Positions 26,925 to 36,539 of a stretch of 64,000 nt of DNA are shown here, one piece after another. A program made the translations under genes and the position numbers. This stretch comes from Terriglobia bacterium (GTDB taxonomy: Bacteria > Acidobacteriota > Terriglobia > Bryobacterales > Bryobacteraceae), in NCBI GenBank assembly GCA_020073365.1, contig JAIQFL010000002.1, positions 32,579-96,578 of the forward strand. Reading direction: 5' to 3'. Numbering within the stretch: position 1 is the stretch's first letter; each line of letters begins with the position of its first letter. The notes beneath the pieces are model-generated. The model saw only the letters and a list, made by a program, of their open reading frames with translations. It searched no databases and was not told where the DNA came from.

Positions 26925-26979
26925 TTTATAAACTCCTTATGGTTGACTTACGCCTTCCTTACGTCTTGTCTCTTACACT
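26925..26979 (+). promoter_or_regulatory. Four-unit KdpE-type direct-repeat array and -10
   Basis: TTTATA (26925-26930), CTTATG (26936-26941), CTTACG (26947-26952) and CTTACG (26958-26963) repeat every 11 bases with 5-base spacers. A -10-like TACACT (26974-26979) follows after 10 bases, the same offset as in the kdp promoter at 17648-17691. The downstream 30 bases also align with the kdp promoter. This predicts shared control by KdpE or a close relative. Confidence 0.6.
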
Positions 26980-27117
26980 GACCTTGAAGTGCGCTGGCAG
27001 GACCGCCGGATGATGAATTGTGAGCAGGCGGGTAAACTTGTTTTTGGCCTTGGTACTCGCTGGACAACAACATAGGACTCCAGAGCGATGGTCCCCATAG
27101 AAAGTATTGATGGATCT

Positions 27118-27151
27118 TTTCATGTCTTTTTCATGGGTCGGTATTCACAAT
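27118..27151 (+). promoter_or_regulatory. TTTCATG direct-repeat pair and possible -10 before the porin gene
   Basis: TTTCATG at 27118-27124 and 27129-27135 are 11 bases apart with a 4-base spacer. CACAAT (27146-27151) follows after 10 bases. The unit is the same as at 26385-26402. A start near 27158 would give a leader of about 76 bases. Confidence 0.5.
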
Positions 27152-27233
27152 CGTAACGATCTGGCGCACCCGCTTACCATGTCGTAACCAGCACTGTTCT
27201 TCGGCGGTATTTGAGAGGAGAAGACAGAGAAAT

Positions 27234-29204
27234 ATGAACGTCTGTAGACACATACAGGGGCTTTTGATCATTACCATGGCGGCCGGATTTGCGCAGCCAT
27301 TCGCGCGCGCCGGCGACGGGCCCGCGGCGGCTGCACCGGCATTCGGTTCGCTTCGAGGAGTTACCCTTGACGCTGGTGGGCAACCGCTGGCGATGGTGAG
27401 TGTCGGCATACGCAGCATCGATGGCGGCACCGATCGCAAGGTGGTGAGTGATGGTGAGGGATTTTTCGTCGCCGATCGTCTCAGCCCCGGACCTTACCGG
27501 ATAACCGCGACCAAGGAAGGCCTCGCGAGCCCTCCAGCCACGACAGTGGAGATCGCACCGAACCAGACTGCTAGTCCCTACCTGGTGCTCGCGGCTCTCA
27601 AGCCTGCGCCCGCGGCGGCCCCGGCAGAAACGCCCACGGTCGAGAGAGAGCTTGAGTCAATGAAAGAGCGCATCGCGGTGCTCGAAGCCGAGCTGAAGGC
27701 TCGCCCGGTGGTAGTCGCTGCCGCGTCGACGGCTGCGCCGCTGCCTCCGGCTGCACCGTCTCCGGCCGCGCCGTCTCCAGGTCCGGCTCCGAATCCGGCC
27801 CCACAACCTGCCACTCCTCCCGCGCACGTCCCTCCGGAAGCGTTGGAGGCTCCGGATGCCACTTCCGGGGTGGACAACTTCACTCCGTTCGCATACGGCG
27901 ACTTTTCCTGGCTCAATGGCAACGCGCGCAACAACCCTGTGCTGGATACGAAATTCTTCACCCCGGAAATTCGATTCGACACCCACTTCATGGAGGATCT
28001 CAATCAACCGAGAGACCATTCGATGGGGGGAGCGACGGAGAGTTTCCGGTCTGGCGAGTTTCAGGTGGAGCAGATCAGCTTCGGCGGCGACTTCCACTGG
28101 CAAAACGTTCGCGGCAGAGTCCTGACCATGTTTGGACTGTTTGCGACCACCACACCGCGAAATGATGGCAGCGCCGGGGTCGGCCAATGGGACGCCCGCA
28201 ATGCTTACAAATACGTCTCGGAGGCGTGGGGCGGGTATCATTTCAACGTGAGCCACGGACTGAACGTCGACGCTGGAATCTTCGTGTCGTACATTGGCCT
28301 TTTCAGCTACTATAACTTCGACAACTGGACCTACCAGCCATCGTTCGTGTCCTCGAACACGCCGTGGTTCTTCAATGGCCTGCGTATCCAGTGGTTCCCA
28401 ACTAACAAGCTGAAGATCGAGCCCTGGATTATTAACGGGTGGCAATCTTATAACAAGTTCAACGGCCATCGTGGTTTGGGAGGCCAGATCTTGTACCGCC
28501 CCAAGGAGTGGTTATCGATGGTCTTCAACAACTACGGAAACGGGACGGATACGCTTGGTAATCCCGGCCGCTCCCGCCTTCACACAGATGACAGCATCGA
28601 GGTCAGATACTTCAACAAACCGGACTCCACAGGCATCACCAAGATGGCGTTCTCTTTTACTGCCGACGCGGGGTGTGAGTACGGCGGCGGAGTGACGTGC
28701 CACGGTGGCAATGGCGGACCGAAGCAGGCGTTTTTGGGCTGGATGGTTTATAACCGGGCCTGGTGGGGGAAAGACAAGTTCGCCGTTACGCTCGGCGGCG
28801 GCCAGATGAACAACCCCGGCCGATATCTGACGCTGCTCCCGCCCATCAACGGCGCAGACGCCATCTCGGGTTCGCCTTACTTCACGGCGAATGCCGGGGA
28901 CAGGGCCCACATGTGGGACGCCACCGCCAATTTCCAGTGGATGCCCAAGCCGTACATTACCTGGTGGGCGGAAGCCGGATATCGCCACTCGGACGTGCCG
29001 TATTGGAGTGGCCGCGGCGGAATTACGCCTCCCGGCGGAAATACCGGCGCACCTGGCCAATACGTCTGCGCTGCCGGCGGATCGGCCGGGACCAGCGACC
29101 TCGCGGCAGCATACGCGGCCTGCGGTGGACCCGGCAGTGTCTGGTTCCCGGATCTGCGCCGGGGCCAGGCCACCTTTAGCGCCGGCGTGATGGTCAAGTT
29201 CTAG
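27234..29204 (+). CDS. Porin-like outer-membrane beta-barrel protein
   Basis: This 656-aa protein has a signal peptide (about 1-25), a carboxypeptidase-regulatory-like domain (about 35-120), a short coiled-coil (about 135-160), a Pro/Ala linker (to about 205) and a large aromatic-rich barrel (about 220-656). The barrel belongs to the bbp2/OmpL-like class by its repeated aromatic beta strands and terminal F (GVMVKF). It probably provides an outer-membrane channel. The ATG follows an AGGAG-type site. It lies 87 bases upstream of the RND adaptor gene and under two kinds of phased repeats. Confidence 0.8.
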   Translation: MNVCRHIQGLLIITMAAGFAQPFARAGDGPAAAAPAFGSLRGVTLDAGGQPLAMVSVGIRSIDGGTDRKVVSDGEGFFVADRLSPGPYRITATKEGLASPPATTVEIAPNQTASPYLVLAALKPAPAAAPAETPTVERELESMKERIAVLEAELKARPVVVAAASTAAPLPPAAPSPAAPSPGPAPNPAPQPATPPAHVPPEALEAPDATSGVDNFTPFAYGDFSWLNGNARNNPVLDTKFFTPEIRFDTHFMEDLNQPRDHSMGGATESFRSGEFQVEQISFGGDFHWQNVRGRVLTMFGLFATTTPRNDGSAGVGQWDARNAYKYVSEAWGGYHFNVSHGLNVDAGIFVSYIGLFSYYNFDNWTYQPSFVSSNTPWFFNGLRIQWFPTNKLKIEPWIINGWQSYNKFNGHRGLGGQILYRPKEWLSMVFNNYGNGTDTLGNPGRSRLHTDDSIEVRYFNKPDSTGITKMAFSFTADAGCEYGGGVTCHGGNGGPKQAFLGWMVYNRAWWGKDKFAVTLGGGQMNNPGRYLTLLPPINGADAISGSPYFTANAGDRAHMWDATANFQWMPKPYITWWAEAGYRHSDVPYWSGRGGITPPGGNTGAPGQYVCAAGGSAGTSDLAAAYAACGGPGSVWFPDLRRGQATFSAGVMVKF

Positions 29205-29291
29205 CTGAGTGAAACCTACGCTGCAAGCGGCAGATCGCCAAATGTTCAGTCGTTTTGCCGCTTTCAGCGCCCCTTGGGGAGGACCCGTTCC

Positions 29292-30428
29292 ATGAAACGC
29301 ACGGTTCTGCAGATTGTCGTTCTTCTGATTTCAATATCTTTTCACCTCACGCTGAGTGGCTGCTCGAATGCGCAGGGAGATCCAACCAAGGGGGCGCCGC
29401 CTCCTGCCAAGATCGTTCCCGTCGCGGGCCCCAGCCTGTTCGCCGTGGACCATCCCGAGCAGTTTCCGCTGGCCACCGCGACGGAACACACGGCCACCTC
29501 GGAACTGGTCGTCACGGGGACGGTGGCTCCCGACGTTTCTCGCGCCGTACCGGTCACTTCGTTGGTGTCGGGACGGATTACGGGCATTTACGCGCGCCTC
29601 GGAGATACGGTCCACAAGGGCCAACGCCTACTGACTGTGCGTAGCGATGACATATCCGGAGGGTTTTCCGACTACCGGAAGGCGGCCCGCACCGAAGCTC
29701 TCACGCGCATCCAATTGGAACGCGCCCAGGACCTGTACCAACACGGCGCCATCGCTTTGAACGACCTTCAGGTCGCGCAACAAACTGAAGACAACGCTAA
29801 GGTAGATGTCGAAACCACCGCGGAGAAGCTGGAGGCCCGCGGCAGCGATTTGAATCATCCGGCCGGGATCGTGGACATTGTGAGCCCGGTCTCCGGTGTC
29901 ATTACCGACCAACAGGTAACCAACTCGGGCGGACTGCAGAGTCTGAGCACCGCCGCTTTCACCATCTCCGACTTGTCGAGCGTCTGGGTGATCTGTGACG
30001 TGTACGAGAACGACTTGTCGAATGTCCATATCGGAGATGCCGCCGAGATCCGCCTGAACGCCTACCCTGACCGGGTGCTGAAGGGAAGAGTCAGCAATAT
30101 CGGCGCAACACTCGACCCGAATATCCGGACCGCCAAAGTTCGTATGGAAGTGCAGAATCCGGGTCTGATGCGGCTGGGAATGTTTGTACAGGCGACCTTT
30201 CGAGGTCAACGCAAAGAGGTGCACACTTCCGTCCCAGCGACCGCCATCCTGCATATACACGACCGCGATTTTGTCTACGTGCCCGCTCCGGACAACAAGT
30301 TCCGCCGCGTCGAGGTAGTTAGCGGCGATGGCTTGCCCGGCAACATGCAAGAGGTCAGATCCGGAATCGCGCCAGGTCAGCAGGTAGTGGCCAATGCACT
30401 GGTCTTAGAGCACACCATCGATCAGTAA
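29292..30428 (+). CDS. RND efflux periplasmic adaptor lipoprotein
   Basis: The ATG at 29292 is chosen because a GGGGAGG site precedes it and a lipoprotein signal with the lipobox LSGC (Cys about 24) follows. The 378-aa protein has the adaptor order: a barrel-sandwich/lipoyl half (VTGTVAPDVSRAVPVTSLVSGRI), a helical hairpin (about 110-190), the second lipoyl half (VDIVSPVSGVITDQ), a beta-barrel domain and a membrane-proximal domain. It couples the CzcA-type pump to the TolC-like exit duct. Confidence 0.92.
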   Translation: MKRTVLQIVVLLISISFHLTLSGCSNAQGDPTKGAPPPAKIVPVAGPSLFAVDHPEQFPLATATEHTATSELVVTGTVAPDVSRAVPVTSLVSGRITGIYARLGDTVHKGQRLLTVRSDDISGGFSDYRKAARTEALTRIQLERAQDLYQHGAIALNDLQVAQQTEDNAKVDVETTAEKLEARGSDLNHPAGIVDIVSPVSGVITDQQVTNSGGLQSLSTAAFTISDLSSVWVICDVYENDLSNVHIGDAAEIRLNAYPDRVLKGRVSNIGATLDPNIRTAKVRMEVQNPGLMRLGMFVQATFRGQRKEVHTSVPATAILHIHDRDFVYVPAPDNKFRRVEVVSGDGLPGNMQEVRSGIAPGQQVVANALVLEHTIDQ

Positions 30429-30472
30429 CGGAAAGGCCTGACTGCACGACCATCGCCACGGAGTAGCGGGAA

Positions 30473-33400
30473 ATGATTCGCGCCCTTGTAGATTTCGCCC
30501 TCAACAATCGGTTTGTGGTAATCGCCCTGGCCATCTTAGCGCTCGGTTGGGGGGCCATCTCGTTTCACAACCTGCCCGTCGAAGCCTATCCCGACATCGC
30601 GGACAACTATGTAACGGTGATCACCCAGTGGCCGGGCCGGGCGGCGGAAGAAGTGGAGCAGCAGGTCACGATTCCGATCGAGATCCAGATGAACGGGATT
30701 CCCCATCTCTCGCATCTTCGATCCGAGTCGATTTTCGGTCTGTCTTTCGTATTGCTCATCTTCGACGACAGCTCGAACAACGACTGGAACCGGCAGAAGG
30801 TTCTGGAGAGGATCAATCAGGCCGATCTGCCCGCGGGACTGCAACCGTCGATGGGTACGGATTGGAGTTTGACGGGTCAGGTTTACTGGTATTCGCTGAG
30901 AAGCACCAATCCGAAGATCGATCTCATGGATCTGCGCTCCATCCAGGATTGGACCATTGTGAAGGAGCTCAAGTCCGTCCCCGATATCGTCGACGTCAGC
31001 ACCTTCGGCGGCACGACCCGGGAGTACCAGGTGAGGGTCGACCCCAACAAGCTGGTTTCATACGGGTTGAACATTGGCCAGGTGGAACAGCAGCTCTCCA
31101 ACAACAATGTCAACGCCGGCGGCAACTTCGTGGAGGCCGGCTTACAGCAGATGAATGTCCGGACGATCGGGCTTTTCACCAACGTGAAGGACATCGAGCA
31201 GACGGTCTTAACCACCAAATCCGGTACGCCTCTTCGCGTGAAGGACATCGCGGAGGTGACACAGGGCGCCAAAGTCCGGTTGGGACATGAGGGCAAGGCC
31301 ATCCATCGCGCCGACGGCGTCATCCTTGACAACGATGATGTCATCTTTGCGCAAGTGATGATGCGCAAGGGTGCGGACTCGGAGCCAACGCTCAAGGGGC
31401 TTCATGCCAAGGTCGACCAACTCAACAACGGCCTCCTCCCACCCGGCGTGAAGATGGAGCCGATGATTGATCGTAGCGATCTCCTCGGGTACACCTTGGG
31501 CACAGTGTTGCACAACCTGGGCGAAGGGATGATTCTGGTGACGGTCATCCTGTTCTTCTTTCTCTTCAATGTTCGTGCGGCCTTTATCGTCGCGCTCACC
31601 ATACCGTTCTCGCTGCTTTTTGCCTCCATTTGGCTGGATGTTACCAAGATCCCGGTCAACCTTCTTTCGCTGGGCGCACTGGATTTCGGAATGGTCGTGG
31701 ATGGCGCTGTGGTGATGGTCGAAAACATCGTCCGCCACATGAGCCGCCGCGAAAGCGGGTCGCCGAAAACCATCGCGGAAACCATCCGGGAGGCCGCTCA
31801 CGAGGTCCAACGGCCCGTGTTCTATGCCATCACCATCATCATCACGGCCTATTTGCCCATCTTCACGCTCCAGCGAATTGAGGGGCGTCTATTCCGGCCC
31901 ATGGCCTGGACGGTTGCCTTCGCGCTGCTCGGCGCGATGACATTTTCCATTCTGATTACCCCCGTTCTTTCGAGCGCGCTGTTTCGCAAGGGAGTCCGGG
32001 AGCGTCGAAATCCCATCATGGAATTCTTGACCGCGCGTTATCGAAGGCGGCTGCGCTGGGCCATCGAGCATCGTTGGGTCACCATGGGCGTCACCATGGC
32101 CGCCCTGGTGGCGACTGCTTATCTGGCTTTCAGCGGAATCATTGGTTCTGAGTTCCTGCCCCATCTGGACGAAGGCTCGATCTGGGCGCGTGGCACCCTG
32201 GCACAGAGCACGAGTCTGACCGAAGGCACGCGATTCATGAACCAGGCGCGCCTGATTTTCGCGTCCTTCCCTGAAGTGACGAAAGTCATTTCCGAAATCG
32301 GCCGGCCCGACGACGGCACCGACACCGGGGGTTTTGGGAACACCGAGTATTTCGTGGACCTCAAGCCGAAAGCGCAATGGAGGCCGGTATTCCACGAGGA
32401 TAAAGATGAACTGATCGCCGCCATGAATCGCGAGATCTCCAAGCTGCCCGGTGCCGCCTGGAACTTCTCCCAGCCCATTGAAGACAACGTGGGAGAGACC
32501 GTTACCGGCACGAAAGGCCAACTGGCACTGAAGATTTTCGGGAATGACTTGAGGACTCTGGAAGATAGGGGCGAGGAGGTTATCGCCCTTATGAAACGCA
32601 TCGATGGCATTACAGACGTCAAGCTGTATCGCGATATTGGCCAGCCGAATCTCAATTTCACCATCGACCGCCGGCAATCCGCCCGCTATGGAATTAATGT
32701 TTCCGATATACAAGACGTCGTCGAGACTGCCGTGGGGGGCAAGGCTGTCAGTCAGGTACTCCCGCAGGGAACCCCGGAGCGTTACGACGTGGTGGTCCGT
32801 TATCAGGAACAGTATCGCAAGGACCAGAAGGCTATCTCCAACATTCGCCTGCTCTCACCATCGGGAGAGCGGGTGTCGCTGGCCCAGTTGACCAGGATGG
32901 AGGTTCGGGATGGCGCTTATGACATCTACCGCGAAGGGAATAGCCGCTACCTCGCTGTGACGTTCAACGTCCGCGGGCGGGACCTGGGGAGCTCGGTCGA
33001 AGAGGCCATGGCTCAGATCAATCGGAACGTCAAATTCCCCCCCGGCTATCACATTGAGTGGTCCGGGGAATACGAGAGCGCCAAACGTGCCCAGGCGCGG
33101 CTCGCCGTAATCGTGCCTTTGACGGTGCTGATCATCTTCATCATTCTCTACACCATGTTCCGGTCCGCCAAATGGGCTCTGTTGATTCTGGCCGTGGTCG
33201 CCCTGGCGCCGATCGGCGGATTGCTGGCTCTTCTGGTCACCGGCACACACTTCAGCGTGTCCTCGGGCATCGGCTTCCTGGCGCTCTTCGGTGTATCAGT
33301 GCAAACCGGTGTCATCATGCTGGAGTACATCAACCAGCGCCGCGCCCGCGGTCACTCGATTCTAGACTCGGCCATCGATGGCGCGGTACTCCGGCTTCGT

Positions 33401-33619
33401 CCCATTATGATGACGATGCTGGTGGCGACCTTCGGATTGGTGCCCGCGGCTCTGTCACATGCCATTGGTTCCGATTCGCAGCGGCCGTTTGCGATTGTGA
33501 TTGTGGGTGGCCTGGTCGCCGCGCTTCTTATGAGTCTTGTGTTGCTGCCTACACTTTATGTCTGGATCGCCCGGGATGGAGACCAGCTCCCGGCACCGGA
33601 GGGATCTTTTGAAAACTAG
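30473..33619 (+). CDS. CusA/CzcA-type RND efflux pump
   Basis: This 1048-aa inner-membrane transporter has two sets of membrane helices flanking two large periplasmic loops. The heavy-metal-efflux signature DFGMVVDGAVVMVENIV (TM4) is present, as are the N-terminal NNRFVVIA segment and the porter-domain motif PGRAAEEVEQQVTIPIE. It is the usual length for the family. Substrate metal is not determined. It is followed by the TolC-like gene, whose TTG start overlaps its final codons. Confidence 0.92.
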   Translation: MIRALVDFALNNRFVVIALAILALGWGAISFHNLPVEAYPDIADNYVTVITQWPGRAAEEVEQQVTIPIEIQMNGIPHLSHLRSESIFGLSFVLLIFDDSSNNDWNRQKVLERINQADLPAGLQPSMGTDWSLTGQVYWYSLRSTNPKIDLMDLRSIQDWTIVKELKSVPDIVDVSTFGGTTREYQVRVDPNKLVSYGLNIGQVEQQLSNNNVNAGGNFVEAGLQQMNVRTIGLFTNVKDIEQTVLTTKSGTPLRVKDIAEVTQGAKVRLGHEGKAIHRADGVILDNDDVIFAQVMMRKGADSEPTLKGLHAKVDQLNNGLLPPGVKMEPMIDRSDLLGYTLGTVLHNLGEGMILVTVILFFFLFNVRAAFIVALTIPFSLLFASIWLDVTKIPVNLLSLGALDFGMVVDGAVVMVENIVRHMSRRESGSPKTIAETIREAAHEVQRPVFYAITIIITAYLPIFTLQRIEGRLFRPMAWTVAFALLGAMTFSILITPVLSSALFRKGVRERRNPIMEFLTARYRRRLRWAIEHRWVTMGVTMAALVATAYLAFSGIIGSEFLPHLDEGSIWARGTLAQSTSLTEGTRFMNQARLIFASFPEVTKVISEIGRPDDGTDTGGFGNTEYFVDLKPKAQWRPVFHEDKDELIAAMNREISKLPGAAWNFSQPIEDNVGETVTGTKGQLALKIFGNDLRTLEDRGEEVIALMKRIDGITDVKLYRDIGQPNLNFTIDRRQSARYGINVSDIQDVVETAVGGKAVSQVLPQGTPERYDVVVRYQEQYRKDQKAISNIRLLSPSGERVSLAQLTRMEVRDGAYDIYREGNSRYLAVTFNVRGRDLGSSVEEAMAQINRNVKFPPGYHIEWSGEYESAKRAQARLAVIVPLTVLIIFIILYTMFRSAKWALLILAVVALAPIGGLLALLVTGTHFSVSSGIGFLALFGVSVQTGVIMLEYINQRRARGHSILDSAIDGAVLRLRPIMMTMLVATFGLVPAALSHAIGSDSQRPFAIVIVGGLVAALLMSLVLLPTLYVWIARDGDQLPAPEGSFEN

Positions 33620-34877
33620 GGCGGGGTTGCTCCTGATCGCTGGAGCAGTGCTTGCAGGGGCGGCGTTTGGGCAAGCACCCCAGGGGGCGGTCAGGATTAC
33701 CCTCGAGGAAGCCATCCAGATGGCGCTCCGGCACAATCATAGTCTACAGGCTGCACGGACCACCGTATACCAGAATAAGGCCCAGGAGGTAACCGCAAAC
33801 CTCCGTCCGAACCCGGACTTCTCCACGGTTTGGGCATATTTGCCGCTTTACAAGCCGGAGGAAGGCTTCCTGACGTACCTTCACGATTCTACGGAGCTCG
33901 ACGTAGGCCTGAGCTACACGATAGAGCGCGGCCAGAAGCGGCAGCACCGCTTGCAGGCGGCCAGGGATGCAACCGCTGTGACCCGCTCGCAGGTAATCGA
34001 CAACGAGCGCAGTCTCGAATTTCAGGTTGCTTCGTTGTTCATCAACGTTCAACTGGCCGAATCCACGATCGAGGTCACCGGGGAGAACCTGAAGAGCTTT
34101 CAGCACACGGTCGAGATCAGCGAGACACAGTACAAATCCGGCAGGCTCAGCGAAAATGACTACCTCAAAATCAAGCTCCAGTTGCTGCAATTCCAGACGG
34201 ACGTCCAACAGGCGCAACTGGCGCGAGTCCAGGCCCTCTCGGACCTGCGGCAACAGGTGGGTTACGAGGAAGTCCCCGCGGACTACGATGTTTCAGGCAA
34301 GTTCGACTACAACCCGCTGCTCGTCTCGCTGCCGGAACTGGAAGCCGCGGCCCTTCAGAATCGGCCGGACTTGCAAGTGGCCGAGAGGGGCATCGCCGCG
34401 GCCAACAGCCAGTACGGGTTGGCAAAGGCGAATGGCAAACCGGACCTTACGATTGGGGGCAACTACTCGCACACGAGCGGCGTGAACGCCGCGACCGTCA
34501 GCATGAGTATTCCATTGGCGATTTTCGACCGCAACCAGGGCGAGATTGCGCGCACGCACTACGTTATTACGCAAGCGCAGGAGCAGGAAAAATCGGTTAA
34601 GGGCCAGGTGTTAACCGACGTTAGAGACGCGTACGAGGGGCTGCGGAGCAACGACAAGGTGGTTCAATTCTATCGGTCCGGCAATCTCGAAACCTCGCAG
34701 CGAAACCGTGAAATCAGCGAATACGCCTACCAGCGCGGGGCCATCAGCCTGCTCGATTTCCTGGACACCGAGCGCAGCTATCGCGCTACACAACTCGCCT
34801 ACCGCCAGGCAATTGGGGCCTACCTGACAGCGTTGGAGCAGCTTCGGCAGGCGGTAGGAACCAGGAGCCTGCCGTGA
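33609..34877 (+). CDS. TolC-family outer-membrane efflux protein
   Basis: The start is set at TTG 33609 because GGAGGG (33598-33603) lies 5 bases ahead and a clean signal peptide (KTRAGLLLIAGAVLAG) follows at once. The frame extends to 33537 but that part overlaps the pump gene. The 422-aa protein has two internally related halves with long coiled-coil helices (about 140-230 and 330-410) and beta strands, as in OEP/TolC exit ducts. It completes a tripartite RND system with the adaptor and pump. Confidence 0.9.
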   Translation: MKTRAGLLLIAGAVLAGAAFGQAPQGAVRITLEEAIQMALRHNHSLQAARTTVYQNKAQEVTANLRPNPDFSTVWAYLPLYKPEEGFLTYLHDSTELDVGLSYTIERGQKRQHRLQAARDATAVTRSQVIDNERSLEFQVASLFINVQLAESTIEVTGENLKSFQHTVEISETQYKSGRLSENDYLKIKLQLLQFQTDVQQAQLARVQALSDLRQQVGYEEVPADYDVSGKFDYNPLLVSLPELEAAALQNRPDLQVAERGIAAANSQYGLAKANGKPDLTIGGNYSHTSGVNAATVSMSIPLAIFDRNQGEIARTHYVITQAQEQEKSVKGQVLTDVRDAYEGLRSNDKVVQFYRSGNLETSQRNREISEYAYQRGAISLLDFLDTERSYRATQLAYRQAIGAYLTALEQLRQAVGTRSLP

Positions 34878-35539
34878 CCAGAGAAGAGGTCCGCGCGCGG
34901 ATCCACGAGATTGGCATCATCCCCGCTGTGCGCTTATACTCCGCCGAAGACGCGCTGTTTGCCGCGGAGGCCGTCTGCGGAGCGGGAATCCCCATTGTCG
35001 AGGTCACCATGACGGTCCCGGGCGCGGTGGACGTGATTCGAACACTGACGCGGCAGAATACCGGGCTCCTGGTGGGTGCGGGCACGGTTCTTTATGTGGA
35101 AACAGCGCGCCGCTGCCTGGACGCCGGAGCGGCATTTCTGACCAGCCCGGGGCTCGATCACGATATCGTCAACTTTGCGTTGGGACGCGGCGTGGTGGTA
35201 TTCCCGGGCGCCTTAACGCCGACCGAGATTATGGCCGCTTCGAAGGCCGGCTCCGACTTTGTGAAGATCTACCCGTGTTTCGCGAACGGCGGCCCAAGGT
35301 ATATCCAGGCGCTGAAGATGCCGTTCCCGGACATTCCGCTGATTGCATCCGGCGGCGTGGACCAACAGAATGCCGGCGAGTTCATTCTTGCGGGTGCGGC
35401 CGCCTTGGGGATCGGCGGGCATTTGATCCACCGCGACGCCATCAAACGACGGGAGCGCGGGTGGATCCACGAACTGTCGCGGCGATACATCAACATGGTG
35501 AAGGAGGCACGCGCGCAAATGACAGGAGGCAAGCCGTGA
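34874..35539 (+). CDS. KDPG/KHG aldolase-family protein
   Basis: This 221-aa TIM-barrel protein starts at GTG 34874, which overlaps the TolC stop as GTGA. It shows the aldolase pattern: GIPIVEVTMTVPGA with the acid/base Glu, GAGTVL, FLTSPGLDHDI and the Schiff-base Lys in SDFVKIYPC. The usual reaction cleaves 2-keto-3-deoxy-6-phosphogluconate or a related keto acid. Its place inside an efflux operon is unusual. The GTG has no ribosome site of its own that stands out, so coupling to the TolC gene is likely. Confidence 0.88.
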   Translation: MTREEVRARIHEIGIIPAVRLYSAEDALFAAEAVCGAGIPIVEVTMTVPGAVDVIRTLTRQNTGLLVGAGTVLYVETARRCLDAGAAFLTSPGLDHDIVNFALGRGVVVFPGALTPTEIMAASKAGSDFVKIYPCFANGGPRYIQALKMPFPDIPLIASGGVDQQNAGEFILAGAAALGIGGHLIHRDAIKRRERGWIHELSRRYINMVKEARAQMTGGKP

Positions 35540-36327
35540 CCCGAAGAACGGCGGTAGTTCTCTTGAGCTTGAACGTACTGGGAGGTCTGCTTCCGCTGTT
35601 TGGCGATGAGGCGGCCCGGAAGCCAGTTGAGATCACCCACACCGAGCGGGTAAACTTCGCGCCGGGCGGCGTCATTCGCCTGGTGGACTCATTCGGCAGC
35701 TTGAAGGTGGAAGGCTGGGATCGGCCCGAAGTCGAAATCACGGTCATCAAGTCGATGGATCGCTACTACGAAGCCAAGCAGCAGGAGCAGGCCGCGCGCA
35801 GACTGGAGCGCGTCCGCATCGTCGCGGACCGGCGCTCGGACAGCGAGTTGACGATTTCGACCATCCTCCCACGTAAGCTGTTCGAGCATTTGCTGGGGAA
35901 GACCGGCGCCACACTGGACAAAGTGACCGGGACTGCCAGGCATCCATTGGGCGGAAAGGGCGGCGGCCTGGTAGTTGAATACCAGATCCATGCGCCTCGC
36001 GACTCGAAGCTGGTGGTACACCACGGCACTGGCCAAGTTCTGATCGGCAACATGACCGGAGACGTGGAGGCGACCAGCAGGGGCGGAGATATCCTGGTGA
36101 TGCTTCCGGACACGGGCACATACTCCATCGACGCGAGATCCAAGTTCGGAGCTGTCTCTTCGGATTTTGATGGCGCCTCACACCGCCGGCATATTGTAGG
36201 CTCCGGGTTTGCCCGTGCTGTTCCGGCACCCTCCCGCCGGATCTATCTGCGCACGGGTATGGGTGGCATTACGATCCAGGCTGTTCCGGTGGAAGCCGAA
36301 GAGCCCGCATCCGCCCGCACCAGATAA
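35536..36327 (+). CDS. Secreted DUF4097-like protein
   Basis: The start is GTG 35536, which overlaps the aldolase stop (GTGA) and follows an AGGAGG site at 35524-35529. An open frame runs further upstream but lies inside the aldolase. The 263-aa protein has a signal peptide (about 1-22) and a right-handed beta-rich domain of the DUF4097 type (repeated LVVHHGTGQVLIGNMTGDVEA pattern). The function is unknown; such proteins are often surface or periplasmic. It closes the five-gene unit. Confidence 0.8.
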   Translation: MTRRTAVVLLSLNVLGGLLPLFGDEAARKPVEITHTERVNFAPGGVIRLVDSFGSLKVEGWDRPEVEITVIKSMDRYYEAKQQEQAARRLERVRIVADRRSDSELTISTILPRKLFEHLLGKTGATLDKVTGTARHPLGGKGGGLVVEYQIHAPRDSKLVVHHGTGQVLIGNMTGDVEATSRGGDILVMLPDTGTYSIDARSKFGAVSSDFDGASHRRHIVGSGFARAVPAPSRRIYLRTGMGGITIQAVPVEAEEPASARTR

Positions 36328-36539
36328 CAGGGTAGGGAAGTGGTTCAGTAGATCGCGGCCCGTTATTCGGCCGGCCTTCAGTACCCCCTCGAACTCAGAG
36401 GCATGATGGAACACGGCCATGGGTGGTGGTTTTCGGCCACCAGACAGGAGATCATAATCCATCTAACTAATAGAATTTAAATCGCTTGCCGTTTGGCAGG
36501 CGCATTGCACCAAGATAGGCGCAATTCGGGAGATCAGCC

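Larger units (their letters stand above)
26903..27233. other. 331-base region with two kinds of phased repeats
   Basis: This region before the porin gene holds the YTTAYG array and -10 (26925-26979), then a TTTCATG pair (27118-27135) with a CACAAT hexamer 10 bases further on. A 21-codon ATG frame at 27010 is possible but unsupported. Confidence 0.55.

Noticed and set aside
36424..36442. Hairpin TGGTGG-TTTTCGG-CCACCA as a REP copy or terminator
   Set aside because: It has a short 6-base stem, no separate GTGG head and no T-tract.
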